A stretch of DNA of 64,000 nt from the NCBI RefSeq assembly GCF_003116035.1, contig NZ_LGQW01000015.1, positions 4,271,431 to 4,335,430 on the forward strand. Direction: 5' to 3'. Shown here in pieces: positions 1-9,028 of this stretch. The position numbers were made by a program, and so were the translations under genes. The stretch comes from Azospirillum sp. TSH64 (GTDB lineage: Bacteria > Pseudomonadota > Alphaproteobacteria > Azospirillales > Azospirillaceae). The first letter of the stretch is position 1; each line of letters begins with the position of its first letter. The notes beneath the pieces were generated by a model. That model was given only the letters and a program-made list of their open reading frames with translations, was not told the origin of the DNA and did not search any database.

Positions 1-1
1 C

Positions 2-538
2 GCGGTCGCCATCCTGATCGCGCTGATCGTGTCGAAATACGTCTATCTCGCCAGCATCACCAGCTATTACATCTTCTACCTGATCGACCGCTTCGGCCTG
101 TCCACCGGCGACGCGCAGCTCTGCCTGTTCGCCTTCCTGGCCGCGGTCGCGGCGGGCACGGTGATCGGCGGCCCGGTGGGCGACCGCATCGGCCGCAAGA
201 CGGTGATCTGGGTCTCGATCCTCGGCATCCTGCCCTTCACCCTGGCCCTGCCCTATGTCGGGCTGACGACGACGGTGGTTCTCAGCGCCGTGATCGGATT
301 GGCCCTGGCTTCAGCCTTCCCGGCCATCGTGGTCTATGCGCAGGAGCTGCTGCCCGGCCGGGTCGGCATGGTGTCGGGCCTGTTCTTCGGGCTTGCCTTC
401 GGCGTCGCCGGCATCGGCGCGGCCGGGTTGGGCGTCGTCGCGGACTGGAAGGGCATCGGCTTCGTCTACACCGCCTGCTCCTTCCTGCCGCTGCTGGGCC
501 TGCTGACAATCTTCCTGCCGAATGTGGAACGCCGTTAA
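2..538 (+). CDS. MFS transporter, fosmidomycin-resistance (Fsr) type, C-terminal part
   Basis: This frame is open from the left edge and ends in TAA, so about 178 C-terminal residues are visible and the true start lies outside the window. The protein is very hydrophobic, with about five membrane segments. It carries an MFS loop motif, GDRIGRK, between two of them. The overall pattern matches the second half of the fosmidomycin-resistance exporters, which are usually about 400 residues long. It probably effluxes small toxic compounds across the inner membrane, but the substrate cannot be read from this fragment. A strong hairpin terminator follows within 30 bases, so this gene ends its transcript. 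The family call is good and the substrate is unknown. Confidence 0.8.
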   Translation, partial: AVAILIALIVSKYVYLASITSYYIFYLIDRFGLSTGDAQLCLFAFLAAVAAGTVIGGPVGDRIGRKTVIWVSILGILPFTLALPYVGLTTTVVLSAVIGLALASAFPAIVVYAQELLPGRVGMVSGLFFGLAFGVAGIGAAGLGVVADWKGIGFVYTACSFLPLLGLLTIFLPNVERR

Positions 539-566
539 CCGGCACCGGGAGGCGGCACCGGGACGA

Positions 567-589
567 GGGGAGCGCGAGCTCCCCTTTTT
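567..589 (+). terminator. Intrinsic terminator after the MFS gene
   Basis: A perfect 7-bp stem (GGGGAGC/GCTCCCC) with a GCGA tetraloop is followed directly by five T residues. This is a textbook factor-independent terminator reading rightward. It also separates the MFS gene from the convergent aldo-keto reductase gene. Confidence 0.9.
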
Positions 590-601
590 CCATCTCGACC
601 C

Positions 602-1483
602 TCAGGCGTCTTTCCCCAGCTGATCCAGCGCCTCCAGGGCATCGGCGGACAGCACCAGGTCCGCCGCCGCCAGATTCTCCTGCAGATGCTTGACCGACGA
701 GGTTCCCGGGATCGGCAGGATGTTTGGCGCCCGGTTCAGCAGCCAGGCGAGCGCCACCTGCATCGGCGTCGCCCCGAGCCGGCTGGCGACATCGGACAAC
801 AGGCCGGACTGGATCGGCGAGAAGCCGCCGAGCGGAAAGAACGGCACATAGGCGATCCCCTTGGCGGCGAGATCGTCGATCAGCGCATCGTCCGCCCGAT
901 GCACCAGATTGTAGTGGTTCTGCACGCAGACGATCTCGCAGACGCGGCGACCTTCCTCGACCTGCCGCGCCGTGGCGTTGCTGAGCCCGATGTGGCGGAT
1001 CAGCCCCCGCTGCTGGAGGTCTGCAAGAACGCTCAGCTCCCGCTCGACCGATCCTTCCGCCGGGGCATGACCATGGTCGCCCCACAGCCGCATGTTGACG
1101 ACGTCGAGCACGTCAAGGCCGAGATTGCGCAGATTGTCGTGCACCGCCTGCCTCAGCTCTTCCGGCGAGGATGCCTGAAGCCAGGAGGCATCCGCGCCGC
1201 GCCGGGCGCCGACTTTGGTCACGATCAGCAGATCGTACGGATAGGGCGCCAACGCCTCACGGATCAGCTGGTTGGTGACATGCGGACCGTAGAAGTCGCT
1301 GGTGTCGATGTGATTGACGCCCGCCTCGACGGCATGGCGTAGCACGGCGATGGCCGCGTCACGGTCCTTCGGCGGACCGAAGACGCCGGGACCGGCCAAC
1401 TGCATCGCGCCATAGCCGAGCCGGCGGACGGTCTTGCCGCCGATGGTGAAGTTGCAGGATTCGGTCTGATTGGTATCGGACAT
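602..1483 (-). CDS. pdxI: Aldo/keto reductase, pyridoxal reductase PdxI (YdbC) type
   Basis: The 293-residue protein is a (beta/alpha)8 aldo-keto reductase that closely follows E. coli YdbC/PdxI, an NADPH-dependent pyridoxal reductase acting in vitamin B6 salvage. Shared stretches include LGYGAMQLAGPGVFGPP, NHIDTSDFYGPHVTNQ, AVHDNLRNLGLDVLDVVN and ATPMQVALAWLL. Catalytic Asp60, Tyr65 and Lys90 are visible. The fourth position, normally His, is Arg132 (VVNMR), as in the E. coli protein. The ATG has a good AAGGAG ribosome site 7 bases upstream. The gene is divergent from a LysR gene across a 92-base promoter region with a LysR box, so that regulator probably controls it. Confidence 0.9.
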   Translation of the reverse strand: MSDTNQTESCNFTIGGKTVRRLGYGAMQLAGPGVFGPPKDRDAAIAVLRHAVEAGVNHIDTSDFYGPHVTNQLIREALAPYPYDLLIVTKVGARRGADASWLQASSPEELRQAVHDNLRNLGLDVLDVVNMRLWGDHGHAPAEGSVERELSVLADLQQRGLIRHIGLSNATARQVEEGRRVCEIVCVQNHYNLVHRADDALIDDLAAKGIAYVPFFPLGGFSPIQSGLLSDVASRLGATPMQVALAWLLNRAPNILPIPGTSSVKHLQENLAAADLVLSADALEALDQLGKDA

Positions 1484-1527
1484 GAGGATCTCCTTGATGG
1501 CTTCAGCAATCTAGCCCCCATCCGCAA

Positions 1528-1553
1528 GTCCGATTAGTCTGCACAATCAGGAC
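1528..1553. promoter_or_regulatory. LysR-type operator between pdxI and the LysR gene
   Basis: The arms GTCCGATT and AATCAGGAC flank nine bases and match as an inverted repeat apart from one inserted A. The core is ATT-N9-AAT, the classical T-N11-A LysR box. It lies between two divergent start codons, where a LysR protein normally binds to repress its own gene and activate the neighbour. Confidence 0.55.
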
Positions 1554-1575
1554 AACCCGTGCGGATTTCCGAACA

Positions 1576-2481
1576 ATGCAGCATGAGCTGGGGGACCTAA
1601 ACGCCTTCGTCGCGGTGGCCCGCGCCCGGGGTTTCCGCGAAGCGGCGAAGGCGGGCAACGTCAGCGCCTCGTCCCTCAGCGAAGCTGTGCGGCGGCTTGA
1701 AGGGCAGCTCGGCGTCAGGCTGTTCAACCGGACCACCCGCAGCGTGGTCCCGACGGAAGCCGGCGAACGACTGCTGGCCCGGCTGGAGCCCGCCCTGCGC
1801 GAGGTCGATGCAGCCCTCGACGTGGTGAACGGCTTCCGCGACCGGGTGGCGGGCACCCTCAGGCTCAATGTGCCGGTCAGCGCGGCAAGGCTGGTCCTGC
1901 CGTCGATCCTGCCGGCCTTCCATGCCTCCTATCCCGAGATCCGGGTGGAGGTGATGGGCGAGGACAGCTTCGTCGATGTCCTGGCTGCCGGATGCGACGC
2001 CGGCATCCGCTACGACGAGCGGCTGGAACAGGATATGATTGCCGTCCCCATCGGTCCCCGCCGGCAGCGCTTCGCGACCGCGGCCTCCCCCGCCTACCTC
2101 GATGCACGCGGACGGCCGGAGCATCCGCGCGACCTGATGACCCACAGCTGCGTGCGCGGACGCTTTGCCAGCGGAGCCATGCCGCTTTGGGAGTTCGAAC
2201 GCGACGGCGAAACGATCCGCCTCGATCCGACCGGACCGCTGGTGGTGGGGTCGGGCGGCATCATGGACCTCGCCATCGATGCGGCCGTCGCGGGTGTCGG
2301 GGTCTTTCAACTGTTCGAGCAGTGGCTGCGGCCGCATCTGGACAGCGGCGCGCTTGAACCCGTCCTCGAATCCTGGTGGCCGTCCTTTTCCGGCCCGTTC
2401 CTCTATTACCCCGGCCGGCGTCTGGTGCCGGCCCCGCTTCGGGCCTTCCTTGATTTCATCAGGACCGTCCCAATCGCCTGA
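1576..2481 (+). CDS. LysR family transcriptional regulator
   Basis: The 301-residue protein has the usual LysR layout: an N-terminal winged helix-turn-helix (about residues 5-65, with NVSASSLSEAVRRLEGQLG and LFNRTTRSV) and a C-terminal substrate-binding domain (about 90-295). It sits head to head with the pyridoxal reductase gene and shares a T-N11-A box with it, so regulation of pdxI and itself is likely. The start has no strong ribosome site. The co-inducer is unknown. Confidence 0.9.
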   Translation: MQHELGDLNAFVAVARARGFREAAKAGNVSASSLSEAVRRLEGQLGVRLFNRTTRSVVPTEAGERLLARLEPALREVDAALDVVNGFRDRVAGTLRLNVPVSAARLVLPSILPAFHASYPEIRVEVMGEDSFVDVLAAGCDAGIRYDERLEQDMIAVPIGPRRQRFATAASPAYLDARGRPEHPRDLMTHSCVRGRFASGAMPLWEFERDGETIRLDPTGPLVVGSGGIMDLAIDAAVAGVGVFQLFEQWLRPHLDSGALEPVLESWWPSFSGPFLYYPGRRLVPAPLRAFLDFIRTVPIA

Positions 2482-2488
2482 CAAGCCG

Positions 2489-4126
2489 TCATTCCGCCAG
2501 CATGGCTGCCAGCTGCTCGGCGATCTGGTTCGGCGAGAAGGGCTTGCGCAGCAGGCGTACGGCCTCGCCCAAATCCGGCGTGTCCGCATAGCCGGTGACG
2601 ATCAGCGCAGGCAATCCGGGGCGCAGGGTTCGCACATTGCGCACCACCTCGGCTCCGTTCATGCCGGGCATGGCAAAGTCGGTGATCAGCGCATCGACCT
2701 CTGCACCGTCATGCAGCAGGGCCAGGGCAGTTTCCCCGCTGTCCGCCTCAATGACCTGATGGCCCTGGCTTTCCAGCAGCGCCATCGTTCCCATCCGCAC
2801 GATGGCGTCGTCCTCCACCAGCAGGACGGTGCGGCCTTGACCGCGTTCGACTTCGACAGCCAGGCGCGCCGGCCGGTCGGCGACGGCCGCCACGCTTGGC
2901 AGGTAAAGGGTGATCGCGGTTCCGCTGCCGAGGGTGCTGTCGATGTGGACGCCGCCGCCGGATTGGGTCGCCATGCCCTGGACCATCGACAGTCCCAGCC
3001 CCGATCCCTTGTCGAGCGGCTTGGTGGTGAAGAAGGGTTCGAAGACATGGGGCAACACCGACGGGTCGATGCCGGTGCCGGTATCCGTGACCCGGATCGC
3101 CACGTAGGTTCCGGGCCGCAACTCCACCGAACCGGCCAAGGGGGTGTCCGTATCTCCATCGCCGACCCTAACGACGAACGCGGTCAGCGACAGCCGCCCG
3201 CCGCCCGGCATGGCGTCACGGGCGTTGATCGCAAGATTCAGGATGGCGGATTCAAGCTGTGCCCGGTCGATCAGCGCCGCCGGAAGTCCGGGCGGCACCT
3301 GGATCGTGACGCTGATCTGTCCGCCCAGGGAGCGTTCGAGAAGGGAGCTCATCCCGGTGAGCAGCTCTCCCAGATCAGTGGGTTCCGGCATCAGCGTCTG
3401 GCGCCGTGCGAAGGACAGCAGCGACTGAGTCAGCCGCGCGCCGCGCTCGATGGAGCGGTTGGCCGCCTCAAACAGCTCGCGCGGGGTGCCGTCGGGCACC
3501 GTGGGAGCCAGGACGGCAAGGCAGCTGACGATGCCCTGGAGCAGATTGTTGAAGTCATGCGCCACGCCGCCGGTCAGCTGCCCGAGCGCCTCCATCTTCT
3601 GCGCCTGATGAAGCTGGTTCTCAGCCCGCCTGCGGTCGGCCATTTCAGCCTGCAAAGCCTCTGTCCGCTCGGCAACCCGCTCCTCCAATCGGCTGGATGC
3701 CTGGGTGATCTCCCGAAGGTGGCTGCGGGTCCGGTACTGGCGTTCCCTGCTGCGCAGCGCCGCCTGGGCCGCGCTCTGCAACGCCTCGCGGTGCAGCGGC
3801 CGGTCCAGCAGCGTAACGTTGCCGAGCGACTGGAAGAATGCCTGCCTTCCCCGCCCGGCCTGCCGGCTGCGCCGCGAGGTCAGGATCACGATGGGCAGGT
3901 CCGACCAGCGCGGCTGTGCCTCCAACCAAGCGGTCAGCGGTTCGATGTCGGTCAGCACCCCCTCGGAGAGCATCAGCGCTCCAACATCGTCGCCAAGGCT
4001 GCGGCAAAGCTCCGGCAAGTCGGCAAAGGGATGCGTCGCCAGACCGATCTCCGCCAGGACCGAACCGATCACTTCGGCATCCCGCCCTTCAGGGGCCAGG
4101 ACAAGGATGGACCCGTGCATCGGCAT
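2489..4126 (-). CDS. Cytosolic hybrid histidine kinase (degenerate REC - HisKA - HATPase - REC)
   Basis: This 545-residue protein has no membrane segment. Residues 1-120 look like a receiver fold, but the phosphoacceptor region reads GALMLSEGV, with Ser/Glu where Asp is expected, so this receiver is probably unphosphorylated. A coiled coil (about 130-180) leads to the H-box GQLTGGVAHDFNNLLQ with His190. The ATPase domain has NLAINARDAM, DTGTGI and GSGLGLSMV. A second, intact receiver follows, with VEDD, LITDFAMPG and LRKPF. It starts three bases after the stop of the KaiC-like gene and is almost certainly cotranscribed and translationally coupled with it. Such KaiC-kinase pairs are common in non-cyanobacterial genomes. 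The signal and output are unknown. Confidence 0.9.
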   Translation of the reverse strand: MPMHGSILVLAPEGRDAEVIGSVLAEIGLATHPFADLPELCRSLGDDVGALMLSEGVLTDIEPLTAWLEAQPRWSDLPIVILTSRRSRQAGRGRQAFFQSLGNVTLLDRPLHREALQSAAQAALRSRERQYRTRSHLREITQASSRLEERVAERTEALQAEMADRRRAENQLHQAQKMEALGQLTGGVAHDFNNLLQGIVSCLAVLAPTVPDGTPRELFEAANRSIERGARLTQSLLSFARRQTLMPEPTDLGELLTGMSSLLERSLGGQISVTIQVPPGLPAALIDRAQLESAILNLAINARDAMPGGGRLSLTAFVVRVGDGDTDTPLAGSVELRPGTYVAIRVTDTGTGIDPSVLPHVFEPFFTTKPLDKGSGLGLSMVQGMATQSGGGVHIDSTLGSGTAITLYLPSVAAVADRPARLAVEVERGQGRTVLLVEDDAIVRMGTMALLESQGHQVIEADSGETALALLHDGAEVDALITDFAMPGMNGAEVVRNVRTLRPGLPALIVTGYADTPDLGEAVRLLRKPFSPNQIAEQLAAMLAE

Positions 4127-4129
4127 CGA

Positions 4130-5656
4130 TCACCCGGCTTCGCCCTGACCACTGAGGAGTGTCTCCACCGAACCGTCATATTCCGGTACGCCCGTCAGCA
4201 CGCCCCGGAAGTCCATCAGCTGCGGCCCGACCTGCATCCCGTCCGGGAACAGCCGGAATTCGCGGATCGACAGCTCGTGGACGCCGGTGCGCTTCTTCAC
4301 CACCGAAATCGCCTTGCGCACTTCACCCTCGGCCTCGAAGAAGCGGAGAAGAACCACGGTGTCGCTCATGAAGGACAGATCGACCGGATTCTGCACATCG
4401 CCGATGATGCCCTGCTGAGCCAGGATCAGGATGGTGACCACACCCTTGTTGCTCAGGTAGGTCAGCAGCTCGTGCATCTGAAGCGTCAGCGCCTTCTCCT
4501 CCGGCATGGTGCTGAGGTAGGAATTCAGGCTGTCGATCACCACAATGCGGGCGTTGCGGTCTTCGACCTCGCGGCGGACCTGCCAGACGAACTGGCCGGG
4601 CGACAGGCGGGACGGGTTGGCGCGCTGCCAGCCGACGCGCTCCTGCTGCACCGCTTCGTTGATGTCGATGCCCAGAGCGATGCTGCGCAGCCCCAGGGTC
4701 TTGAAATTCTCATCGAATGAGAAGTAAGCGGCATGTTCGCCGCGCTTGACCGCGGCGGCGACGTATTGCAGCGCAATGGACGATTTGCCGACCCCCGATG
4801 GTCCCACCAGCATCGTGGTGGTGCCGAGCGTCAGGCCGCCCCCCATCAGCTCGTCCAGGGCCGGCAGGCCGCTCTCCATGGTGGTCTGCTCGAAGTCGCT
4901 GCTGTGCTCTTCCGCGATCAGGCTGGGGAAGACCAGGACATTGGTCTTCGTGATGGCGAAGTCATGCCATCCGCTCTGATAGTCCGCCCCCCGCATCTTG
5001 GCGATGCGCAGCCGCCGCCGAGCCGCGCCATAGGTGCGTTCGCTCTGCTCCAGCACGATCACGCTGTGAACCAGGCTGTGCAGATCGCTTGCACCGTCCT
5101 GATGGGTCAGGTCGTCGAGGATCAGGGTGGTGCAGCGGCGTCCTTGCAGAAATTGCTTCAGAGCCAGAATCTGCCGGCGGTAGCCGAGCTGGTCCTGGGC
5201 GAGCAGCCGCAGTTCCGACACCGTGTCGATCACCAGCACTTCCGGATTTTCCCGCTCGATCCGCTCGATGATCAGACGCACGGTCTCGCCAAGCTCCACC
5301 TCCGACGGGTAGAGCACGCTCTGCTGGCGATCCAGCTGCGCTTCGATGGGCACAATGTCGAAGACCGCAAAGCCGTCGAGCGACCAGCCATGGCTGGCGG
5401 CAGTCGCTTCCAGCTCCTTGACGCTCTCCGATAAAGTGATGTACAGCCCCTTCTTGCCGTCGTCGCGCGTCTGGATCAGAAGCTGCAGGGCAATGGTGGT
5501 CTTGCCTGTGCCGGGTGCACCCTCCAGAAGATGTATTCGACCGCGCGGCAGCCCGCCGCGCAAAACCAAATCGAATTCGGGAATTCCGGTCTGCACTTTC
5601 TCGATCGGGAGGGGCTTGGGCACCAACAGCTCCTTAAGGTCCATGTCATCAGACAA
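4130..5656 (-). CDS. KaiC-like double RecA-type ATPase
   Basis: The protein has about 508 residues if read from a TTG codon. An in-frame ATG four codons later (base 5644) is the alternative start, and neither has a clear ribosome site. Two KaiC domains are visible. The first has Walker A GAPGTGKTT and aspartate-rich strands EVLVIDTVSEL and TTLILDDLTH. The second has GPSGVGKSS and IVVIDSLNSY. At the cyanobacterial Ser431-Thr432 autophosphorylation site the protein reads DLSFMSDT, so the serine equivalent (Ser428) is kept and the threonine is Phe429. It is therefore unlikely to run the full two-site cycle. No kaiA or kaiB is visible here. A histidine kinase follows immediately, suggesting a stress or timing signalling pair. 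Confidence 0.88.
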   Translation of the reverse strand: MSDDMDLKELLVPKPLPIEKVQTGIPEFDLVLRGGLPRGRIHLLEGAPGTGKTTIALQLLIQTRDDGKKGLYITLSESVKELEATAASHGWSLDGFAVFDIVPIEAQLDRQQSVLYPSEVELGETVRLIIERIERENPEVLVIDTVSELRLLAQDQLGYRRQILALKQFLQGRRCTTLILDDLTHQDGASDLHSLVHSVIVLEQSERTYGAARRRLRIAKMRGADYQSGWHDFAITKTNVLVFPSLIAEEHSSDFEQTTMESGLPALDELMGGGLTLGTTTMLVGPSGVGKSSIALQYVAAAVKRGEHAAYFSFDENFKTLGLRSIALGIDINEAVQQERVGWQRANPSRLSPGQFVWQVRREVEDRNARIVVIDSLNSYLSTMPEEKALTLQMHELLTYLSNKGVVTILILAQQGIIGDVQNPVDLSFMSDTVVLLRFFEAEGEVRKAISVVKKRTGVHELSIREFRLFPDGMQVGPQLMDFRGVLTGVPEYDGSVETLLSGQGEAG

Positions 5657-5715
5657 ACACGGTGCAGCGGAAATGTTCCGCCGGAGCTTGGGCGCGGCTT
5701 AAAAATTGGTGTGGA

Positions 5716-8358
5716 TCACAGGGTGGCCGAAGGCGGCCCGGCGGTATCGGCGGTATCGGCGACCGGGATGCGGGCTTCCCCTTCCACCATTGCCAGACGG
5801 CGGCCGAGTGCCGCGGCGAGGCTGCGGGGGGTGACCGGCTTGTGCAGCAGGTCGAAGCCGTGGGTGAGCGCGTCGTTCTGCGGCTCCGTGCCGATCTCCC
5901 CGGTGACGATCAGGCCGGGGATGTCCGCATCGTGCATGTCCCAGATGCGGAGGATCGCCTCCGTTCCGATGCGCTTGTCGCGCAGGCGGTAATCGACGAC
6001 GAGGATGTCGGGCCGGCGCCCATCCAGCGTCAGGCGTTCCACTGCGACGTCGGTCGAATCCGCGGTGATCACGTCGAATTTCCAGGCGCGCAGCAGGCTT
6101 TCCATCCCGGCCAGCACGATGGGGTCGTCGTCCACCACCACCGCCAGCCGCCGATCCTCCCGCTCCGGCGGTGCCGGCGCCATTTCCACAGGGGCCGCCT
6201 CCCCGGATGGCGCAACGGAGGCGCAAGCCTCCGCCGCCAGCGGCACCGCAATGCTGAACAGCGAGCCCTGGCCCGGATGCGAGAGTACCGTGACGGGATG
6301 GTCCAGCAGGTCGGACAGGCGGCGGACGATGGCGAGCCCAAGGCCGAGGCCCTGGTTGCGGTCGCGCTCGGGGTTGTCGACCTGATAAAGTTCCTCGAAC
6401 ACCCGGTCGATCTGGTCGGCCGGGATGCCGCGGCCGGTGTCGTGGACACCGATCAGCAGACGGTCGGCCGCCACGCTGCAGTCTACCGAAATCCCGCCGC
6501 TGTCGGTGTAGCGGATCGCGTTCTCCACCAGATTGCGCAGCATGCGGCCGAGCAGGACCCGGTCGCTGCGGATGGCGGCATGGCAGGGGTGAACCCGCCA
6601 GTCCAGGCCCTTTTCCTGCGCGACCGGGGCATAGGCGTCGTCCAGGCTCCTCAGCAGGTCCGAGACAGGGAATTCCTCCAACTGCGGCGCCACGATGCCG
6701 GCGTCGAGGCGGGAGATGTCGAGCAGACCGTCCAGCAGACCTTTGAGGATCTCCAGCCCGTGCTGGAGCCGCCCGAGTGCATCGAGACCGGGGCCCTCGC
6801 CCAGATGCGGGCGGAGCACCTCGGCGAACAGCAGGATCGACTGCATCGGCTGACGCAGATCGTGGCTGGCGGCGGCCAGGAAGCGGCTTTTGGACCGTCC
6901 GGCCTCTTCCGCCGTTTCGCGGGCGCGATGGATGTCGTGGATGTCGACGGCCCCGCCGAACCACGCGACGATCCGTCCGCCATGGTGGATCGGGTGGGTC
7001 CGGCTGAGGTGCCATCTGTAGGCTCCGTCTGCCCGGCGCAGGCGCAGTTCATACGCGTGCGCCGCACCGGCGGGGATGGCCGCTCTCCGGACCGCCTGGA
7101 TACGCTCGACGTCCTCCGGATGCAGATCCCCCATCCGGTTCTCTTCGTTCGTCATTCGGCCGGTGTAGGCCCGGAACGCCGCATTGACGTATTCCAACGT
7201 GCCGTCGGGCCGGTTCACCCACATCATGTGCGGGGCGTTCTCCACCAGCGCGCGCGACCGCTCCTCGCTGGCCCGCAGCGCGGCGGATGCCTCCTCCTTG
7301 GCCCGCATCTGCCGGTCGAGATCCTCGACCAGCCCATCGAAGGCCAGCCCCAGCCGGCTCATCTCCGGACCATCCACCGCTCCCACGTGGGCGGAGCGGT
7401 CGCCGGCACGCCAGCGCTCGGTCGCCGAGATCAGTGCCGCGACCGGCCGATAGATGTGCCGCCTGGCGATCAGGAACGCCGTCAGCAGGCCGAGCAGCAG
7501 CGTGGCGGCGATCCACACCAGCGACCGCGTCAGCGCGGCGTCGATACCGCTCATCGCGGCGTCATGGTCGATGCCGACCGCGACGAAGATGTGCCTGACC
7601 CCGGCGGACAGCGGAACATAGGCAAACACCCGCTCCACCCCGTCGATCCCCATCAGCTGGGCGGTCCCGACCGCATCGGCGTCGAGCAGAGGCTGGAAGC
7701 GCGGCGGGAGCGCGGTGCCGACGGCCCCCGGCCTCTTAGGGGCATGGACCAGCACGATGCCGTTGCCGTCGGCGATCATCAGCGCGGCATTATCGGGAAG
7801 CGGGTGTTCGGAGAGGTAACGTTCGAGCCAGCCGAGATCGATCAGCGCCGTGACAACACCGATGGTCCGCCCGTCGCCGCCGGTGCGGCGGATCGGCAGG
7901 CCGAACGGCATCGCCGGCTTGCCATCGTACCGCTGCCGGATGAACTCGCCAACGGTGAAGCCGCCGCTTTCCAGGGCGGAGCGCACATGCATCCGGTCGG
8001 CGATAGTCCGCCCGCGCAGCAGCGGGTTGGTGGAGCAGAGAATGACCCCGTCCTCGCCGGCAAGATTGACCGTCAGGTAATCCGGGATCCGCGTGGCGGT
8101 GCGCGTCAGCAGCGCCTGGCATCCGGTCGCATCGAGGGTCTGCGCCGACGTGGTTTCCGCCAGCAGTTCCAGCATCTGCCGCACGCCTTCGACCAGCCGC
8201 TGCTGCTCGCCGCCCAGCAAGCTGAGAAGCTGCTGCGCATGCTCGTGGATCTCATCGGAGCGCTGGCGGCGCAGATCGATCTGGTTCCAGACCTCCAGCG
8301 CGCAGATCGGCACCAGGGCCAGCGTCACGAGCAGCAACAGGCGGGTCAGGAAGCTCAT
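5716..8358 (-). CDS. Membrane-bound hybrid histidine kinase (Cache-HAMP-PAS-HisKA-HATPase-REC)
   Basis: I place the start at the ATG ending at 8358, which begins MSFLTRLLLLV and has an upstream GAGG. An in-frame upstream extension to 8433 is polar and less likely. The 880-residue protein has two membrane segments, LLLLVTLALVPICA near the start and LVWIAATLLLGLLTAFLIA near residue 290. A Cache-like periplasmic sensor lies between them. Then come HAMP, a PAS domain (ERSRALVENAPHMMWVNRPDG), the H-box AAASHDLRQPMQSI, the ATPase motifs NLVENAIRYTD, DTGRGIP and GLGLGLAIV, and a C-terminal receiver with DILVVDYRL and LLHKPV. It probably senses a small extracellular ligand. Its partner may be the nearby response regulators. 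Confidence 0.9.
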   Translation of the reverse strand: MSFLTRLLLLVTLALVPICALEVWNQIDLRRQRSDEIHEHAQQLLSLLGGEQQRLVEGVRQMLELLAETTSAQTLDATGCQALLTRTATRIPDYLTVNLAGEDGVILCSTNPLLRGRTIADRMHVRSALESGGFTVGEFIRQRYDGKPAMPFGLPIRRTGGDGRTIGVVTALIDLGWLERYLSEHPLPDNAALMIADGNGIVLVHAPKRPGAVGTALPPRFQPLLDADAVGTAQLMGIDGVERVFAYVPLSAGVRHIFVAVGIDHDAAMSGIDAALTRSLVWIAATLLLGLLTAFLIARRHIYRPVAALISATERWRAGDRSAHVGAVDGPEMSRLGLAFDGLVEDLDRQMRAKEEASAALRASEERSRALVENAPHMMWVNRPDGTLEYVNAAFRAYTGRMTNEENRMGDLHPEDVERIQAVRRAAIPAGAAHAYELRLRRADGAYRWHLSRTHPIHHGGRIVAWFGGAVDIHDIHRARETAEEAGRSKSRFLAAASHDLRQPMQSILLFAEVLRPHLGEGPGLDALGRLQHGLEILKGLLDGLLDISRLDAGIVAPQLEEFPVSDLLRSLDDAYAPVAQEKGLDWRVHPCHAAIRSDRVLLGRMLRNLVENAIRYTDSGGISVDCSVAADRLLIGVHDTGRGIPADQIDRVFEELYQVDNPERDRNQGLGLGLAIVRRLSDLLDHPVTVLSHPGQGSLFSIAVPLAAEACASVAPSGEAAPVEMAPAPPEREDRRLAVVVDDDPIVLAGMESLLRAWKFDVITADSTDVAVERLTLDGRRPDILVVDYRLRDKRIGTEAILRIWDMHDADIPGLIVTGEIGTEPQNDALTHGFDLLHKPVTPRSLAAALGRRLAMVEGEARIPVADTADTAGPPSATL

Positions 8359-8496
8359 GGCATCCTCGTCCCGATTGCGGCCCACATCCTGAGCCCGACC
8401 ACACTTCTGTGGGATGCGACTGCCATGCCCCATCTCCCGACCGGCCCTGCTGCATACATAACCGTTCGGGAGGACGATTGCTGCCGCTCTCTGGCG

Positions 8497-8871
8497 TTAC
8501 CCTGCGGCAATGGCGCGGTTCAGGGAAGCGATCAGGACATGGGCGTCGACCGGCTTGCCGAGCACGTCGCGGGCGCCGCCGCCCAGCGCACGCAGCCGGG
8601 TGGTCTCGTCGGCATAGGAGGTCATGAACAGGATCGGCGGATGTCCGCCGCCCTCTTTGTTCAGCCGCTCCTGCAATTCCAGCCCGGACAGGCCGGGCAT
8701 GCACACGTCCAGGATGATGCAGGCGATCCCGGTCCGGTCGGCCAGCGCCAGGAAATGCTCGGCGGAGATGAAGGACCGGCAGCGGAAGCCGACCGACCGC
8801 AGCAGGTCGTCCAGCGCCTCGCGGATTGCCTCGTCGTCATCGACCACCGCTATCAGGGGTGCGTTGGACAC
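8497..8871 (-). CDS. Single-domain response regulator (FixJ-type receiver)
   Basis: This is a stand-alone receiver of 124 residues. I choose the GTG ending at 8871 because it starts a few residues before the first strand (IAVVDDDE) and has an AAGG about nine bases upstream. A longer in-frame ATG at 8934 would add a polar tail. The acidic pocket DDDE, phosphoacceptor Asp55 (CIILDVCMPGLSG), switch Thr (FMTSYAD) and Lys (VLGKPVD) are present. No output domain follows, so it may act as a phosphate shuttle or a protein-protein switch between the kinases on either side. Confidence 0.82.
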   Translation of the reverse strand: MSNAPLIAVVDDDEAIREALDDLLRSVGFRCRSFISAEHFLALADRTGIACIILDVCMPGLSGLELQERLNKEGGGHPPILFMTSYADETTRLRALGGGARDVLGKPVDAHVLIASLNRAIAAG

Positions 8872-9028
8872 GTCGTGATGCCTTGACCGGATCGGGGACC
8901 GAATGGAAGCGCCGGTTTCCGGCGCCACACGCATCCTATCCGGATGGGGCAGGTGGCAGATACCACACCTAGGTCTAGAGGCGGACAGCCGGGCCGGACG
9001 CAGGACCGAGACGCCCGAAGCGTAGCCG

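Noticed and set aside
1562..1574. CGGATTTCCGAAC near the first LysR gene resembles half of the dct enhancer dyad
   Set aside because: It is only a single incomplete copy and there is no sigma-54 promoter nearby, so chance is the simplest explanation.
2165..4720. Long rightward open frame opposite the hybrid kinase and KaiC-like gene
   Set aside because: It is antisense to two clear genes with full domain motifs, has no ribosome site, and reads as the Gln/Arg/His-rich composition typical of GC-rich shadow frames.
5662..8886. Very long rightward open frame opposite the membrane hybrid kinase
   Set aside because: The opposite strand encodes all kinase motifs in order. This frame has no recognisable domain and the same shadow-type composition.
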